This document shows, one piece after another, positions 36,279-46,090 of a DNA stretch of 64,000 nt. The position numbers and the translations under genes are program-made. The DNA is from Allohahella marinimesophila (GTDB taxonomy: Bacteria; Pseudomonadota; Gammaproteobacteria; Pseudomonadales; Oleiphilaceae), in assembly GCF_039538005.1 (NCBI RefSeq), contig NZ_BAABBO010000010.1, positions 124,001 to 188,000 on the forward strand, written 5' to 3'. Positions within the stretch are counted from its first letter, which is position 1. The number at the start of each line of letters is the position of its first letter. The notes under the pieces are model-generated. The model was given only the letters and a program-made list of their open reading frames with translations, did not search any database and was not told the origin of the DNA.

Positions 36279-37244
36279 TTAGTCCAGAGTAACCGGTGTT
36301 CGGAAACCAGGAGGCTTCAGCGTCAGCACTGAGCACTTGAGCTGATCGAGAATGGCTTCTGCGGTGTTGCCGATAATAAAGCCGGGAATCCCTGTGCGCG
36401 CAATCGTACCCATCACGACCAGATCAGCCTTGAGATTTTCGGCAAGTCGAGGAATAGCCTTCTTCGGGTTCCCCCTTGCCAGATGAATGCGGGGGGAGAG
36501 ATAGTCATAGGCTTCAGCGCCGAGCCAGTCACGGAGCTCGAGGGCCTGGCTTTCCATATCGTTCTGGCGACGAAAGTGCTCGCCCTCTACAAAATCCGTT
36601 TCGGCCGTATCCGGATCATTCGCCCATATGCGGATAAACTCGGCCTCAGGGGCATCCCAGGCATGCAATAGATGAAGCTCGGCAGATTCAGATACCGCAA
36701 GAAAGGCTGCAAGCTCAAGAATCTGCCTATTCAAGGCCTTCTCTGCCGGATATCGGTCGTCAGCTCCGAGATCCAGCGCGGCGACAATGCTTCGATAACT
36801 TGTACCCTCCAGCGGCTTCATCAACCAGACCGGACAGGGGCATTTGCGCAACAGATGCATGTCATCGCTGCCGAAGAGGCGGTCGAGATAGTCGGGATTC
36901 TCAGCAGGCTTGATAAGCAGATCGAAATCCTTGCGTAATACTGCCCTGATGGCTTCGAGCGACAGCCTGCCCACAAGTACCTCGATTTCAATCTCAATCT
37001 CGTCCTTGAAGCCTGAAGTCAGCAATTCAATCTGCAGTTGCCGTTCTTGAACCAGCGCCGCCGTCAAATCCGCGGCTTGAATGCCATCCAGGCTGATCCA
37101 GACACCAGCAGGGATATCGGGCACGACTTCCAGAACAGTCAGTCGAGCCTGACTGGCCTGGGCGAGCGCCACCGTGCGTGCCATGGTCGCGGTCTGGTTG
37201 AGGCTTCGATCCGAGACATAAACAATGTTGTTGAATCTATTCAT
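36279..37244 (-). CDS. Tandem universal stress protein (UspE-like)
   Basis: A 321-residue cytoplasmic protein with two Usp domains in tandem. The first (NIVYVSDRS to CPVWLMKP) lacks a clear ATP-binding G-x2-G-x9-G motif. The second (SIVAALDLGADDRYP to CSVLTLKP) has VVMGTIARTGIPGFIIGNTAE, close to the nucleotide-binding consensus. Such tandem proteins occur beside cation antiporters and gate or sense them. Here the start overlaps nothing, but its gene begins at the ATGA overlap with the end of the Kef-type antiporter gene, so the pair is translationally coupled and probably acts together at the membrane. Confidence 0.9.
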   Translation of the reverse strand: MNRFNNIVYVSDRSLNQTATMARTVALAQASQARLTVLEVVPDIPAGVWISLDGIQAADLTAALVQERQLQIELLTSGFKDEIEIEIEVLVGRLSLEAIRAVLRKDFDLLIKPAENPDYLDRLFGSDDMHLLRKCPCPVWLMKPLEGTSYRSIVAALDLGADDRYPAEKALNRQILELAAFLAVSESAELHLLHAWDAPEAEFIRIWANDPDTAETDFVEGEHFRRQNDMESQALELRDWLGAEAYDYLSPRIHLARGNPKKAIPRLAENLKADLVVMGTIARTGIPGFIIGNTAEAILDQLKCSVLTLKPPGFRTPVTLD

Positions 37245-38905
37245 ACAGGGTCTCCAACAGGGTCATTCGCGACGGCAGGCTTCGGCATGAGCTTGGTCGC
37301 TGCCTCTCTGGCGGCGTCAGCATACGGAATGAGCGTCAGATCCACTCCCGCCTGCTCGAACCAGGCGGCATCACGACGGCTGGACGTCGCTATCGCCACT
37401 TTTCCCTGATAACCCAGCTCGCGCAGCCCATTCAAGAGCATGCGATTGATGTCACGATCCCTTACCGTGCTGACAACCCACTGGATGCGATTCAGGGGCA
37501 AGGTCCCGACGAATTCAGGATCTTCTGCATCGCCGTAGTGCACCATGTAACCATCACGCAGGTGCTGCTGAACCGTGGATGGATCGAAATCTATCGCTAA
37601 CAGCCGACTGCCGCGTTCGCGAAGCGTCGACGCCAGCGCCGCGCCATAACGGCCCAGCCCAACCACGAGCACATCGATCCCATCTGCATTCTCGACCGGA
37701 CTGTCACTCTCACGATGCGGCACCTTTCGTTCGAAAATCGATAGCCAGGGCGCTAGACGTTCATATAGCCAGTGGGAATACAGGATCATATAGGTCGAGA
37801 CACTTATAGTAATGAGGCCCACCAAGGTGATGAGACCAACCGTCTCCGGAAGCAGATGCCCAAGGCTCAGTCCGAGGGCGGCGAGGATGAGCGAGAACTC
37901 GCTGATTTGAGCCACCGTCAAACCGGCCAGAAAGCTGGTGCGCTTTCGGTACCCCATGAAACCCATGATCACCATGACGATTAACGGATTACCGATAAGG
38001 ACGAACAGTGAGAATACGATGGCGGCTCCAAGCTGTGCACCAAGCATACTCAGGTCAAGAGTGGCACCAAGCTCTATAAAGAAAAACAGCAACAGGAAAT
38101 CCCGCAGACTGACCAGCCGGGCGGCGACCTGCTCGCGATAAGGTGTCGAAGCGATGGATATACCAGCCAGAAAGGCGCCTACCTCCTTGCTGAAGCCAAG
38201 CGCATCCCCCGCAGCAGCTCCCAACAAGGCCCAGGCGATGGCGAATAGCATGAGGAGTTCGGATGAATGGGCCAGGCGCTGCAGTAACCAGGGCAACACG
38301 TAGCGCATTAACAGCGCCACGGAGAGAATCATGCCCGCACCTTTCAGCAGGATCTTGAGGGCCTCCCAGCCAAGATGGAAATCACCACCGGCCTTGCCAA
38401 AGGCAGTGAGTCCGATCATGACCAGAACCACCACAATGTCCTGCACGATGAGGAAACCCACCGCGATTCGGCCATGCAGCGAATCCACTTCGCGTTTGTC
38501 GGACAGCAGCTTGACGATGATGATAGTGCTGGAGAAAGTCAGCGCAACTGCCACATAGATTGCCGTTATAGACGACATACCAAGAAGCAGTGCAATCAGA
38601 TAGCCGGCGACCGATGTGAAGACCACCTGCCCAAGACCCGAGGCGAGTGCTACTGGACCAACCGTGCGGATAATATGCAGGTCAAGCTTGAGCCCTACTA
38701 CAAACAGCAGCAGGGCAATCCCGAGACGAGCAAACAGTTCTATTTCAGAGCTATGAGATACGAGACCAAGGACTGAAGGGCCTAGCAGAATCCCGACTGC
38801 GATGAAGGCAACTATCAGTGGCTGGCGTAACCACTGTGCCAACACGCCCCCCATCGCCGCGATGCCGACAATCACGCCAACCTGTACGAACACGCTTTCA
38901 AGCAT
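37241..38905 (-). CDS. Kef-type (CPA2) cation:proton antiporter with TrkA-N domain
   Basis: A 554-residue inner-membrane antiporter. About twelve helices (1-385) include the CPA2 signature GIALLLFVVGLKLDL, FSSTIIIVKLLSDK and GFLIVQDIVVVL. A cytosolic TrkA-N/RCK domain follows (IDVLVVGLGRYGAAL, AIDFDPSTVQQHL, GDAEDPEF), which binds nucleotide and gates the carrier. It likely exchanges K+ for H+ in pH or electrophile stress, as KefB/KefC do. It is cotranscribed with the downstream Usp gene through a 4-base overlap. No KefF/KefG-type ancillary protein is present; the Usp may fill that role. Confidence 0.92.
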   Translation of the reverse strand: MLESVFVQVGVIVGIAAMGGVLAQWLRQPLIVAFIAVGILLGPSVLGLVSHSSEIELFARLGIALLLFVVGLKLDLHIIRTVGPVALASGLGQVVFTSVAGYLIALLLGMSSITAIYVAVALTFSSTIIIVKLLSDKREVDSLHGRIAVGFLIVQDIVVVLVMIGLTAFGKAGGDFHLGWEALKILLKGAGMILSVALLMRYVLPWLLQRLAHSSELLMLFAIAWALLGAAAGDALGFSKEVGAFLAGISIASTPYREQVAARLVSLRDFLLLFFFIELGATLDLSMLGAQLGAAIVFSLFVLIGNPLIVMVIMGFMGYRKRTSFLAGLTVAQISEFSLILAALGLSLGHLLPETVGLITLVGLITISVSTYMILYSHWLYERLAPWLSIFERKVPHRESDSPVENADGIDVLVVGLGRYGAALASTLRERGSRLLAIDFDPSTVQQHLRDGYMVHYGDAEDPEFVGTLPLNRIQWVVSTVRDRDINRMLLNGLRELGYQGKVAIATSSRRDAAWFEQAGVDLTLIPYADAAREAATKLMPKPAVANDPVGDPV

Positions 38906-39127
38906 GATGAAGGGGGACCCCCATGAGAAATGCCCTCTCGGTCCACAGCAAGGATGAGACAGGACTCAGCAAAAAATGTTCGTTTTCCGACACTTGCAAT
39001 ACTTGCTGTGATTGAGATTAGCATTGTGCGGATCGTCGATACAAGAATCTGAATCCGCTTTGCAATCCGATACACCAACAGTGAATTCGACCTTACTCGA
39101 ACGCCAGGCAAAAGGTATTGATACAGC

Positions 39128-39364
39128 TCAATGAGCGGTGTTTCTGAGAGCACTACATAGCACAGCTGGCTGCTGAGATGTCGAATAAGCGTTGGCAGAG
39201 AGAACATGGCTGCTAATCCGCTCTGCACAGCCCTCTGCCTTCGCCTGTTTAAGCAATTGTGCCAGGGCCTCAACTTGTTGCTGATGCTGACGGTTCACGT
39301 AATGGTAAAGGGTTTCCGTGAAGACAGGCTCATCAACTATTGCACGCGGCGAAACACGAATCAC
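39128..39364 (-). CDS. Small hypothetical protein
   Basis: A 78-residue reading frame with a GTG start preceded by a convincing AGGAGA seven bases away. It encodes a polar helical stretch (YHYVNRQHQQQVEALAQLLKQAKAEG) and a serine/alanine-rich tail. No family is recognised. Support comes mainly from the ribosome site and from filling an otherwise empty 660-base gap between the antiporter and the glucanase genes. The 222 bases downstream and 208 upstream hold nothing I can assign beyond the promoter of the glucanase. Confidence 0.4.
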   Translation of the reverse strand: MIRVSPRAIVDEPVFTETLYHYVNRQHQQQVEALAQLLKQAKAEGCAERISSHVLSANAYSTSQQPAVLCSALRNTAH

Positions 39365-39572
39365 AGCGGCGTCTCCTGAGCTGGGCGACCTCAGCTAATC
39401 ATAGTCCGCTTTCGATCCACGTCACATATTCTGCAGAAAGTCTGCTATCTCCCTATCGGCATCGTCTGTTCCGACGATGCTTTCGTCGCCACTCATCAGA
39501 TAGGGTTCGCGTCAGCGGCCCCTATCTTGCGGCAGGCTGCTGGCTGCTAGAAAATTCACAGGAGAATAAGGC

Positions 39573-41288
39573 ATGCAGTTTCAGACACCTTCAATCACTG
39601 CCCGGATCATGTGCGGTGGTCTACTCGCTTTGGCAATCAGCTTACCCGCAAACGCTGGCACCACCTTCACGGGCAACTATTATCTCGTCAATCTCCACTC
39701 GAACAAGGCCCTGGATGTAGACGGTGTGTCCAGGGCTGCCGGCGCAAATGTGCATCAGTGGGCCTATGGCAATGGTGGCAATCAGCAATGGGAAATGGTC
39801 TCTGCCGGTAGTGACACTTACTTTCTGAAAAATCGTCATAGTGGGCTGTATCTCGATGTCGCCTGGGGCGCCGCTCATGATGGTGCGAACATCCAGCAAG
39901 CCGCTTACAACGGCTCCAATGCACAGAAGTTCCGTATTGTGGAAATCGAAAGCGGCGTGTACAGGCTGGAGAATGTCGCCAGCGGCAAAGTGCTCGACGT
40001 GGCCGCCTGGAATCAGGACAACGGCGCCAATGTGCATCAATGGACCTGGGGCAACCACAATAATCAGAAGTGGAAGATCATTCCGGTCGGGGCAGCTACC
40101 ACCCTTTCAGGCGCTGTGCGTATCGACTCGGTGCATAGCGGCAAAAGCCTCGATGTCGTCAACGTATCTGCCACACCAGGCGCGAATGTCCAGCAGTGGG
40201 CTTACGGCGCTGGTGCCAATCAGCAGTGGAACCTGATCAATACCGGCAACGGTTACTACAAGATTCAGTCCCGACACAGCGGACACATGCTCGATGTGGC
40301 CAATGCCTCGACCGCCAACAACGCCAACCTTCAACAATGGAACGACAACGGCAACGATGCTCAGCTCTTCTCTTTCATCAGTGTCGGCAATAACGAGTAC
40401 CAGATCCGCAACAAGCACAGTGGCAAGGTCGTCAACGTGGCCGATTGGGCCGCCTACGATGGCGGCAATATCCAGCAGTACCAATACCAGGGCGAGGCGC
40501 GACAGAAATGGCGGCTAGCTGCAGTGAGCGGTGGTCCGGGAGGTGGCGGTGGTGGCACCTGCACCGCAGCGCCGGTTTGGGCCGATGAGTTCAACTACAG
40601 CGGGCTGCCGGACGCCAGCAAATGGAGCTTCGAAGTGCAGCGACCAGGTTGGGTCAACGACGAGTGGCAGAACTACACCGGACAGCGACTGGAGAACGCC
40701 CGCGTTGGTAACGGCGTTCTCACCATCGAAGCTCGCAGGGACTGGTTCGGCGGGCATGAGATATCGTCGGCACGCCTGAAAACCCATGGCAAGGGAGACT
40801 GGCTGAATGGCCGCATAGAAGTTCGCGCCAAGCTCCCTCGAGGCCGCGGTACATGGCCTGCGATCTGGATGATGCCGAGTGATTCTGAATATGGTGGCTG
40901 GCCAAACAGCGGTGAAATAGACATCATGGAAAACGTTGGTCATGACCCTTGGAATATCCATGGGTCGATCCACTCCAACGGCCGCAATCATATGCTGGGC
41001 AACAACTTCACCGTGACCACAACCAACAACACAGTACAGGATCAGTTCCACGTTTACAGTGTTGACTGGAACCAGGATCGCATCCAGTACATGATGAATG
41101 GTCGGGTCTTCGGAACCTACACGAATCCAAAACAGGGCTGGAGCACCTGGCCCTTCGACAAGCGCTTCCATCTCATCCTGAATGTCGCTATCGGTGGAAT
41201 GTGGGGCGGACAGCAAGGTGTCGACATGGGCATCTTCCCGGCGAAGATGGAGGTGGATTGGGTGCGAGTGTATCGGAGCTGTAACTAG
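39573..41288 (+). CDS. Secreted GH16 beta-glucanase with ricin-type lectin domains
   Basis: A 571-residue secreted glycoside hydrolase. A signal peptide ends at LPANA. Two ricin-type beta-trefoil (CBM13-like) domains follow, about 30-175 and 178-318, each with repeated HSGK-LDV and QQW motifs. A glycine-rich linker leads to a C-terminal GH16 catalytic domain (about 327-571) with the active-site segment GEIDIMENVG: nucleophile Glu448, assisting Asp450, acid/base Glu453. It probably cleaves beta-1,3- or mixed-linkage glucans such as laminarin. Having the lectins N-terminal and the catalytic domain last is less usual. AGGAGA precedes the ATG. Monocistronic. Confidence 0.93.
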   Translation: MQFQTPSITARIMCGGLLALAISLPANAGTTFTGNYYLVNLHSNKALDVDGVSRAAGANVHQWAYGNGGNQQWEMVSAGSDTYFLKNRHSGLYLDVAWGAAHDGANIQQAAYNGSNAQKFRIVEIESGVYRLENVASGKVLDVAAWNQDNGANVHQWTWGNHNNQKWKIIPVGAATTLSGAVRIDSVHSGKSLDVVNVSATPGANVQQWAYGAGANQQWNLINTGNGYYKIQSRHSGHMLDVANASTANNANLQQWNDNGNDAQLFSFISVGNNEYQIRNKHSGKVVNVADWAAYDGGNIQQYQYQGEARQKWRLAAVSGGPGGGGGGTCTAAPVWADEFNYSGLPDASKWSFEVQRPGWVNDEWQNYTGQRLENARVGNGVLTIEARRDWFGGHEISSARLKTHGKGDWLNGRIEVRAKLPRGRGTWPAIWMMPSDSEYGGWPNSGEIDIMENVGHDPWNIHGSIHSNGRNHMLGNNFTVTTTNNTVQDQFHVYSVDWNQDRIQYMMNGRVFGTYTNPKQGWSTWPFDKRFHLILNVAIGGMWGGQQGVDMGIFPAKMEVDWVRVYRSCN

Positions 41289-41298
41289 GCCTCGCTTT

Positions 41299-41325
41299 GC
41301 CTCTCTCCAGTCATCGGAGAGAGGC
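41299..41325. terminator. Hairpin between the convergent glucanase and EamA genes
   Basis: A perfect 10-bp stem GCCTCTCTCC/GGAGAGAGGC with a 7-base loop lies ten bases past the glucanase stop and just before the EamA stop. Neither side has a clear U-tract, so termination is probable but not certain. Confidence 0.6.
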
Positions 41326-41329
41326 TCGG

Positions 41330-42244
41330 TCAGCTCGAGTGGACGCTCAAAGCAGTGACAGTCACCAGAATCAGCGCCATGCCCAATACCTGCAACAGGG
41401 CGAGGCTCTCATTCAGTAATACGACACCGAACAGCGAAGCGGTGACTGGCTCGACCATCGCTACTATTGAAGCAACGGCCGGTGCGGCGTGATTGAGACC
41501 TACGATGTAAATAACGAATGACAGGCCCGCACCAAACACACCCAGTAACACGAACAATGACCAACTTGGCGAGCTGAGCACCTCAATAGTCTGCCCGGAA
41601 TCAGCGGGCCAGATCAGTACGGTGGCGAGCACCGCCAGGGCAATTGCGAGAATCGCCTGCGGGCTGCCATGAGGCGCCGCAAATTTGAAGCCGAAGATAA
41701 AAATCGCATAACACAGTCCAGACAACAGTCCAGCGCCGGCGCTGATCGCCGTGACGCCGCCTTCCCCGCTCTCATAGACACCGGTCAGCAGAACGATACC
41801 GATGACGACCACCGCCATAGCGATCCACTTGAACCGATCGGGCTGTTCCAGCTTGAAGGCGAAGGACACGAGGTAGACGAACACCGGGGCGCAGTACATC
41901 AGGGTCGCCGCCACAGCGACACTGCCTTCGGCGATGCTGACAAAATAGAACGTGAAGTTGCCAGCAACACCAAGACCAGCGATAGCGGACCAGAACCAAA
42001 GGCGGCCACTCGTCATACCGCAGCCATCCCGGCGCAAGGCGAGCCAGATCAGTACTACGCCAAGTCCGATAGCACCCCGGTAGAGGGCCACTACGAATGG
42101 ATCCCAGCCGTCGGCGATCAACATTCCGGCGACTCCACCCGCCAACCCCCAGATCAGCGCCGCGAGCGCTACGAAAGCAAGACCCAGGCTCGCCATCCTG
42201 CTCGTTTTGCTGTGTTCCTTCCTATGTGTGGCGTGCCGGAGCAT
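41330..42244 (-). CDS. EamA/DMT superfamily transporter
   Basis: A 304-residue inner-membrane protein with ten predicted helices made of two EamA repeats (AALIWGLAGGVAGMLIADG and the second half from GLLSGLCYAIFIFGFKF). The C-terminal AMVEPVTASLFGVVLLNESL is the standard EamA ending. Members export metabolites or amino acids; the substrate is unknown. ATG 42244 is preceded by AGGGA; ATG 42196 would also fit the family start. It converges on the glucanase gene and appears monocistronic. Confidence 0.9.
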   Translation of the reverse strand: MLRHATHRKEHSKTSRMASLGLAFVALAALIWGLAGGVAGMLIADGWDPFVVALYRGAIGLGVVLIWLALRRDGCGMTSGRLWFWSAIAGLGVAGNFTFYFVSIAEGSVAVAATLMYCAPVFVYLVSFAFKLEQPDRFKWIAMAVVVIGIVLLTGVYESGEGGVTAISAGAGLLSGLCYAIFIFGFKFAAPHGSPQAILAIALAVLATVLIWPADSGQTIEVLSSPSWSLFVLLGVFGAGLSFVIYIVGLNHAAPAVASIVAMVEPVTASLFGVVLLNESLALLQVLGMALILVTVTALSVHSS

Positions 42245-42293
42245 GCTGAAATATCCCTGGCGAAGAATGAATCACGACAGGCTTGCTATTTAA

Positions 42294-43952
42294 TCAGCTG
42301 ACAGACTTTTGATCAAAGTTGGTTTTGTTAATATCGAAGCGCTGCGCGATTGAACGGGCCTGTTCAGCCAGCTGTACGAGTTGTTTCGCTACGGTTTCAG
42401 CCGTATCGGCGTCTCTGAGCGTGGACTCCGTCAATTCGGCAAGACCGGTGATGTTGCGGGAAATATCTGCCGAAACACTGGTCTGTTCCTCGGCAGCAGT
42501 CGCCACCTGTTCAGCCAGCTGATCCACCTCGGCAACCTGACGACCTATACTGTCAATGCCAGTCTGAGCATTGGCAAACAGTGCCGAACTTTCGACCGAA
42601 ATGCTCTGACTCGACTTCATGAATTCGACCGTTCCCTTCGCCCCTGATTGCACCTTGGCGATGATACTTTCGATTTCCTTGGTGGATTCCTGAGTTTTTT
42701 GAGCCAGTGATCTCACTTCATCCGCGACGACAGCAAAACCACGCCCTTGCTCCCCTGCCCTTGCGGCTTCAATGGCCGCATTCAGCGCCAGCAGATTCGT
42801 CTGTTCAGCGATACCACGAATGACATTGATGACCGAGCCGACATTCTTCGTGTCTTCAGAAAAGCTGTCGACCATGTCAGACGTTTGCTGAATCTGGCTG
42901 GATAGCCGGCTCATGGCAGCGCTCGCCTGAGACATTGTCGAACTGGCCTCGCTCGCATCAGTATTGGCTTGTCTGGTAACACTGGCCGTGCTGTTGGCAT
43001 GACTCGCCACTTCGGATGCACTATGAGACATCTCCTGCATGGCGGTGGCCATCTGGTCAGTCTTATCGTGGGCCGACGTCGCCTGGCGAGCCAGACGCGC
43101 TGCGGTATCGTTCAATGCTCGCGACGCGCTCTGCATAGCCACATCAGTCTCGCCCATCTGTCTGCCGATATCCCGGAGAAAGGTCTGGAGTGTTTTTGCT
43201 GAATCAGCCAACTGTCCAAGCTCATCCTGCGTCGACACTTCAATTTCGCCGCTCAGTCTGCCCTGGCTAAGCTCCGAAATCCTGCCGACGAGATAGCGGC
43301 TTGGCGCTACAAGTGCACGATTTACGGTATACAGCACTAGCGCTGCGCTGATAAGGATCATACTGAAGAGCACTGCACTCGAAAACCAGAGTGATGACTG
43401 GGCCTGGCCCGTGATCAAACTGGTCTTGCTGCGAGCGCTCTCCATCAAATGGTTATTAGCTTCATCGAGATATGTGGCGGGTGCCCGGTCTATCCCCTTG
43501 ACAGCGAGATCACCAGCAGCAGCATCGTAGCCGCTCGCCACGAAGGCCTCGAACCCTTTGCGGTAGGCATCCTGCATAAGCCTGTGTGACTCGATGAAGT
43601 TTACGATGCTGACCTGCGATGGCGATGGGGGCAAGGTTTCGGCCAAGGCCTCGGCACCCTGTCTGACACCGGCTTCTCGAGCCTGAAATTGCGCCCAGTA
43701 CTTTGCTCGAGCAGCGTCATCCTGACCTCTGAGCAGCACGTTCTTCCACTCCTGTACCTGGGTCTTGAAGTCTGCCAGTACGACCTGGGCCTGCCGCGCC
43801 TGCCGCACATCATTATCGAGCAGCATTTCGAGTTCGTTCATCGCGTGGTTCGAGGACCAGACGCTGTAAGCAGCAGCCCCAAGGCAGAGGGTCGTCGATG
43901 CGACGATGATCGCGAGGAGTTTGTTCATTAAACTTCGGTTGAACCAGTGCAT
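42294..43952 (-). CDS. Methyl-accepting chemotaxis protein
   Basis: A 552-residue chemoreceptor: an N-terminal membrane helix (KLLAIIVASTTLCLGAAA), a mostly helical periplasmic sensor of about 170 residues, a second membrane helix (SAVLFSMILISAALVLYTV), a HAMP domain (LVAPSRYLVGRISELSQGRL) and a long coiled-coil signalling domain. The conserved hairpin tip is ETNLLALNAAIEAARAGEQGRGFAVVADEVR. The ligand is unknown. The frame is open upstream to 44084; ATG 43952 gives the usual short basic N-terminus (MHWFNRSLMNKLL) and has GGAT upstream. No CheR-docking pentapeptide is seen at the C-terminus. Confidence 0.92.
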   Translation of the reverse strand: MHWFNRSLMNKLLAIIVASTTLCLGAAAYSVWSSNHAMNELEMLLDNDVRQARQAQVVLADFKTQVQEWKNVLLRGQDDAARAKYWAQFQAREAGVRQGAEALAETLPPSPSQVSIVNFIESHRLMQDAYRKGFEAFVASGYDAAAGDLAVKGIDRAPATYLDEANNHLMESARSKTSLITGQAQSSLWFSSAVLFSMILISAALVLYTVNRALVAPSRYLVGRISELSQGRLSGEIEVSTQDELGQLADSAKTLQTFLRDIGRQMGETDVAMQSASRALNDTAARLARQATSAHDKTDQMATAMQEMSHSASEVASHANSTASVTRQANTDASEASSTMSQASAAMSRLSSQIQQTSDMVDSFSEDTKNVGSVINVIRGIAEQTNLLALNAAIEAARAGEQGRGFAVVADEVRSLAQKTQESTKEIESIIAKVQSGAKGTVEFMKSSQSISVESSALFANAQTGIDSIGRQVAEVDQLAEQVATAAEEQTSVSADISRNITGLAELTESTLRDADTAETVAKQLVQLAEQARSIAQRFDINKTNFDQKSVS

Positions 43953-44185
43953 ATCAGGATCCAGACAAGGTAAAATTCCCCGACAATATAGTTGCATATG
44001 CGCTTCAGATTTGTGGTCAATTTGTATCTGTGCTGACAGAAGGCAACGCGCTGTTACGTGAGCACTGAATAAAGGAAATTCCATTGATGTAAAACAAGTT
44101 TCCGAACCAGTTTCTCCCGACCGAAAGCATTACAGTAATGTAATTAAGCGACATTTCACTGAGACGGATCTTTCCGAAAACCGTT

Positions 44186-45781
44186 TCACGCGAGTCCCAA
44201 CCCGATAAGCCCTGCGCCAATTGCGTAAAACAGCATAGGTCCCAGCGTCAGGCGGATAACGTCTCCTTCTCGCCCAGCCAGGTTTACAACGGCAGCGGCG
44301 GCCACTACGTTCATCACACAGATCATATTGCCGGCGTTCGCCCCAAGTGTTTGCAGAGCCAGGATCAGCCTGGGGGAATGGCCTGCAGAGAGCGCCGCTT
44401 CCTGCTGCAGACCAGCGAACATCATGTTGGAAAAGGTGGATGAGCCGGCGACGAAACTGCCGAGTGCCCCGATGATCGGAGCCATCAGTGGCCACACATC
44501 GGCCAGATGAGCGACTGCAAGATGGGCAAGCTCGGTGGGCATGGCCTCAAGACCGCTGCTATTCACATCGGAGTTGAGGAAAATTCGCACCATCGGCACT
44601 GAAGTGCCGAGGGCAATGGTGGCTGGCAGCAGACTGCCGGCAGTCTGATGGGCTGCCGCCACCGCGGTAGTCAAGGGTAGTCGGTGCATTACGAGCGTTA
44701 TCAGCGCAGTCCCCGCAAACACGGTTCCGGGCAGGTACAAGGGCGCCAGGCTGGCGGAAATGTCGGTACCCAGCAATGCTGGCCATTCCAGGGTAAAGCC
44801 TTGCAGCCAGGCCTTTAATGGCAAGGTGTTGAGGCGAGTGAGTATCAGCAGCAATGCCGCCAGCAGATAGGGGGACCAGGCCAGCCACAGCGGCATGGGT
44901 GAGCCAGGCTCCTCAGGTTTACCATCGACGGAAGCCTGGTCGTCAGCCAGCCGCCAGGGGTCGACAGGCAAAAACCAGCCTCGTCGTGCGGCGCCCACCA
45001 CCAGGGCTAGCCCAACCATGCTACCAATAATTGCGGGGAACTCAGGCCCGAGCAGTAACGCGACACCCCAGGCTGGCACTGTGTAGGCGAGGCCGGCAAA
45101 GAGCGAAAAGCGCCACAAAGCCAGACCCTCGCGCCAGCGACGGTTAGCGCCGAAATAGCGCGTAAGCAGGGCCACCATCAACAGGGGTAGAAAACTCGCC
45201 ACGATAATATCGATACCCGCCGCAGTGGTCCCTACGGCCTTCAACGCTGCATCGCTGGTGCCGGGTACACCTTGGGCGATGCCCACCAGTAGCGGCGTAC
45301 CCACTGCACCGAAAGTGACCGGCGCGCTGTCAGCGATCAACGCCAGTGTCACCGCTGCCATGGCGGGAAACCCCAGCGCTACAAGCAATGGCGCGCCTAT
45401 CGCCGCCGGGGTACCAAATCCGCTGGCGCCTTCGAGAAAGGCCCCGAACAACCAGGCAATGATGATCACCTGCACACGCCGATCAGGCGAAATATGGTAG
45501 AAACCCGCTCGAATGGCATCGAAGGCACCACCGGCCCTCAGCGTATTGAGTAGAAAAATAGCGCCAAAAACGATGATCAGAATGGAGCTCGCGATCACCC
45601 AGCCTTCCAGTATCGAGGCCATAATCTGCCTGCCAGGGACCCGCCAGACCAGGGCTGCGAGAGTGCCGACTACCAGCAGACTCAGGGGCATTGCCCGGCT
45701 GGCGGGTAGGCGCAACACTACCAGCAGCAGGAAAACAGCCACTATTGGCATCAAAGCCGTCATCAGTTGCCAAAGGTTCAT
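44186..45781 (-). CDS. lctP: L-lactate permease (LctP family)
   Basis: A 531-residue inner-membrane permease of the lactate permease family with about twelve to fourteen helices. The signature FLEGASGFGTPAAIGAPLLVALGF spans its centre; here I note only FLEGASGFGTPAAIGAPLL. VTFGAVGTPLLVGIAQG and FSNMMFAGLQQEAA are further marks. It would take up L-lactate, D-lactate or glycolate with protons or sodium. No lactate dehydrogenase genes lie nearby, so it is likely a stand-alone uptake gene. ATG 45781 is the family start. Confidence 0.93.
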   Translation of the reverse strand: MNLWQLMTALMPIVAVFLLLVVLRLPASRAMPLSLLVVGTLAALVWRVPGRQIMASILEGWVIASSILIIVFGAIFLLNTLRAGGAFDAIRAGFYHISPDRRVQVIIIAWLFGAFLEGASGFGTPAAIGAPLLVALGFPAMAAVTLALIADSAPVTFGAVGTPLLVGIAQGVPGTSDAALKAVGTTAAGIDIIVASFLPLLMVALLTRYFGANRRWREGLALWRFSLFAGLAYTVPAWGVALLLGPEFPAIIGSMVGLALVVGAARRGWFLPVDPWRLADDQASVDGKPEEPGSPMPLWLAWSPYLLAALLLILTRLNTLPLKAWLQGFTLEWPALLGTDISASLAPLYLPGTVFAGTALITLVMHRLPLTTAVAAAHQTAGSLLPATIALGTSVPMVRIFLNSDVNSSGLEAMPTELAHLAVAHLADVWPLMAPIIGALGSFVAGSSTFSNMMFAGLQQEAALSAGHSPRLILALQTLGANAGNMICVMNVVAAAAVVNLAGREGDVIRLTLGPMLFYAIGAGLIGLGLA

Positions 45782-46090
45782 AGCGGGCGGATCCTTTGCG
45801 TGACTGTCTCATTATGGGGAGACGTAGACCCCAGCGTGAGCATGCCCGGCTCGCCATGACGCCCATTGCGTTTCGTTAAGCGCCAGGTTCCCGGGCCTCA
45901 TCCCTGCACTGCCTTCCGTGAGGATGACTCAGACTATCTTGCTTTCACGTGAAAACTGCATATGAAATTCCCTTTGATGACGGTGATCCCTGAATTCATG
46001 GCAACGACGCTGGTATATAATCGTTTATTGCACAGTTGCCGAGTACTGGTGTTCAAAATACTACACCCTTTCCATGACAAGGAGCCCGTC
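45782..46090. other. Intergenic region between lctP and a small gene
   Basis: 309 bases holding both divergent promoters. A perfect 12-base palindrome TTTCACGTGAAA lies at 45943-45954 and could be an operator. A TATAAT hexamer at 46016-46021 could be the -10 for the small gene at 46091, though its -35 is poor. No other gene is supported here. Confidence 0.45.

Noticed and set aside
38872..39273. 133-codon frame overlapping the antiporter start
   Set aside because: Unlikely composition; the overlapping 39128-39364 frame has a better ribosome site.
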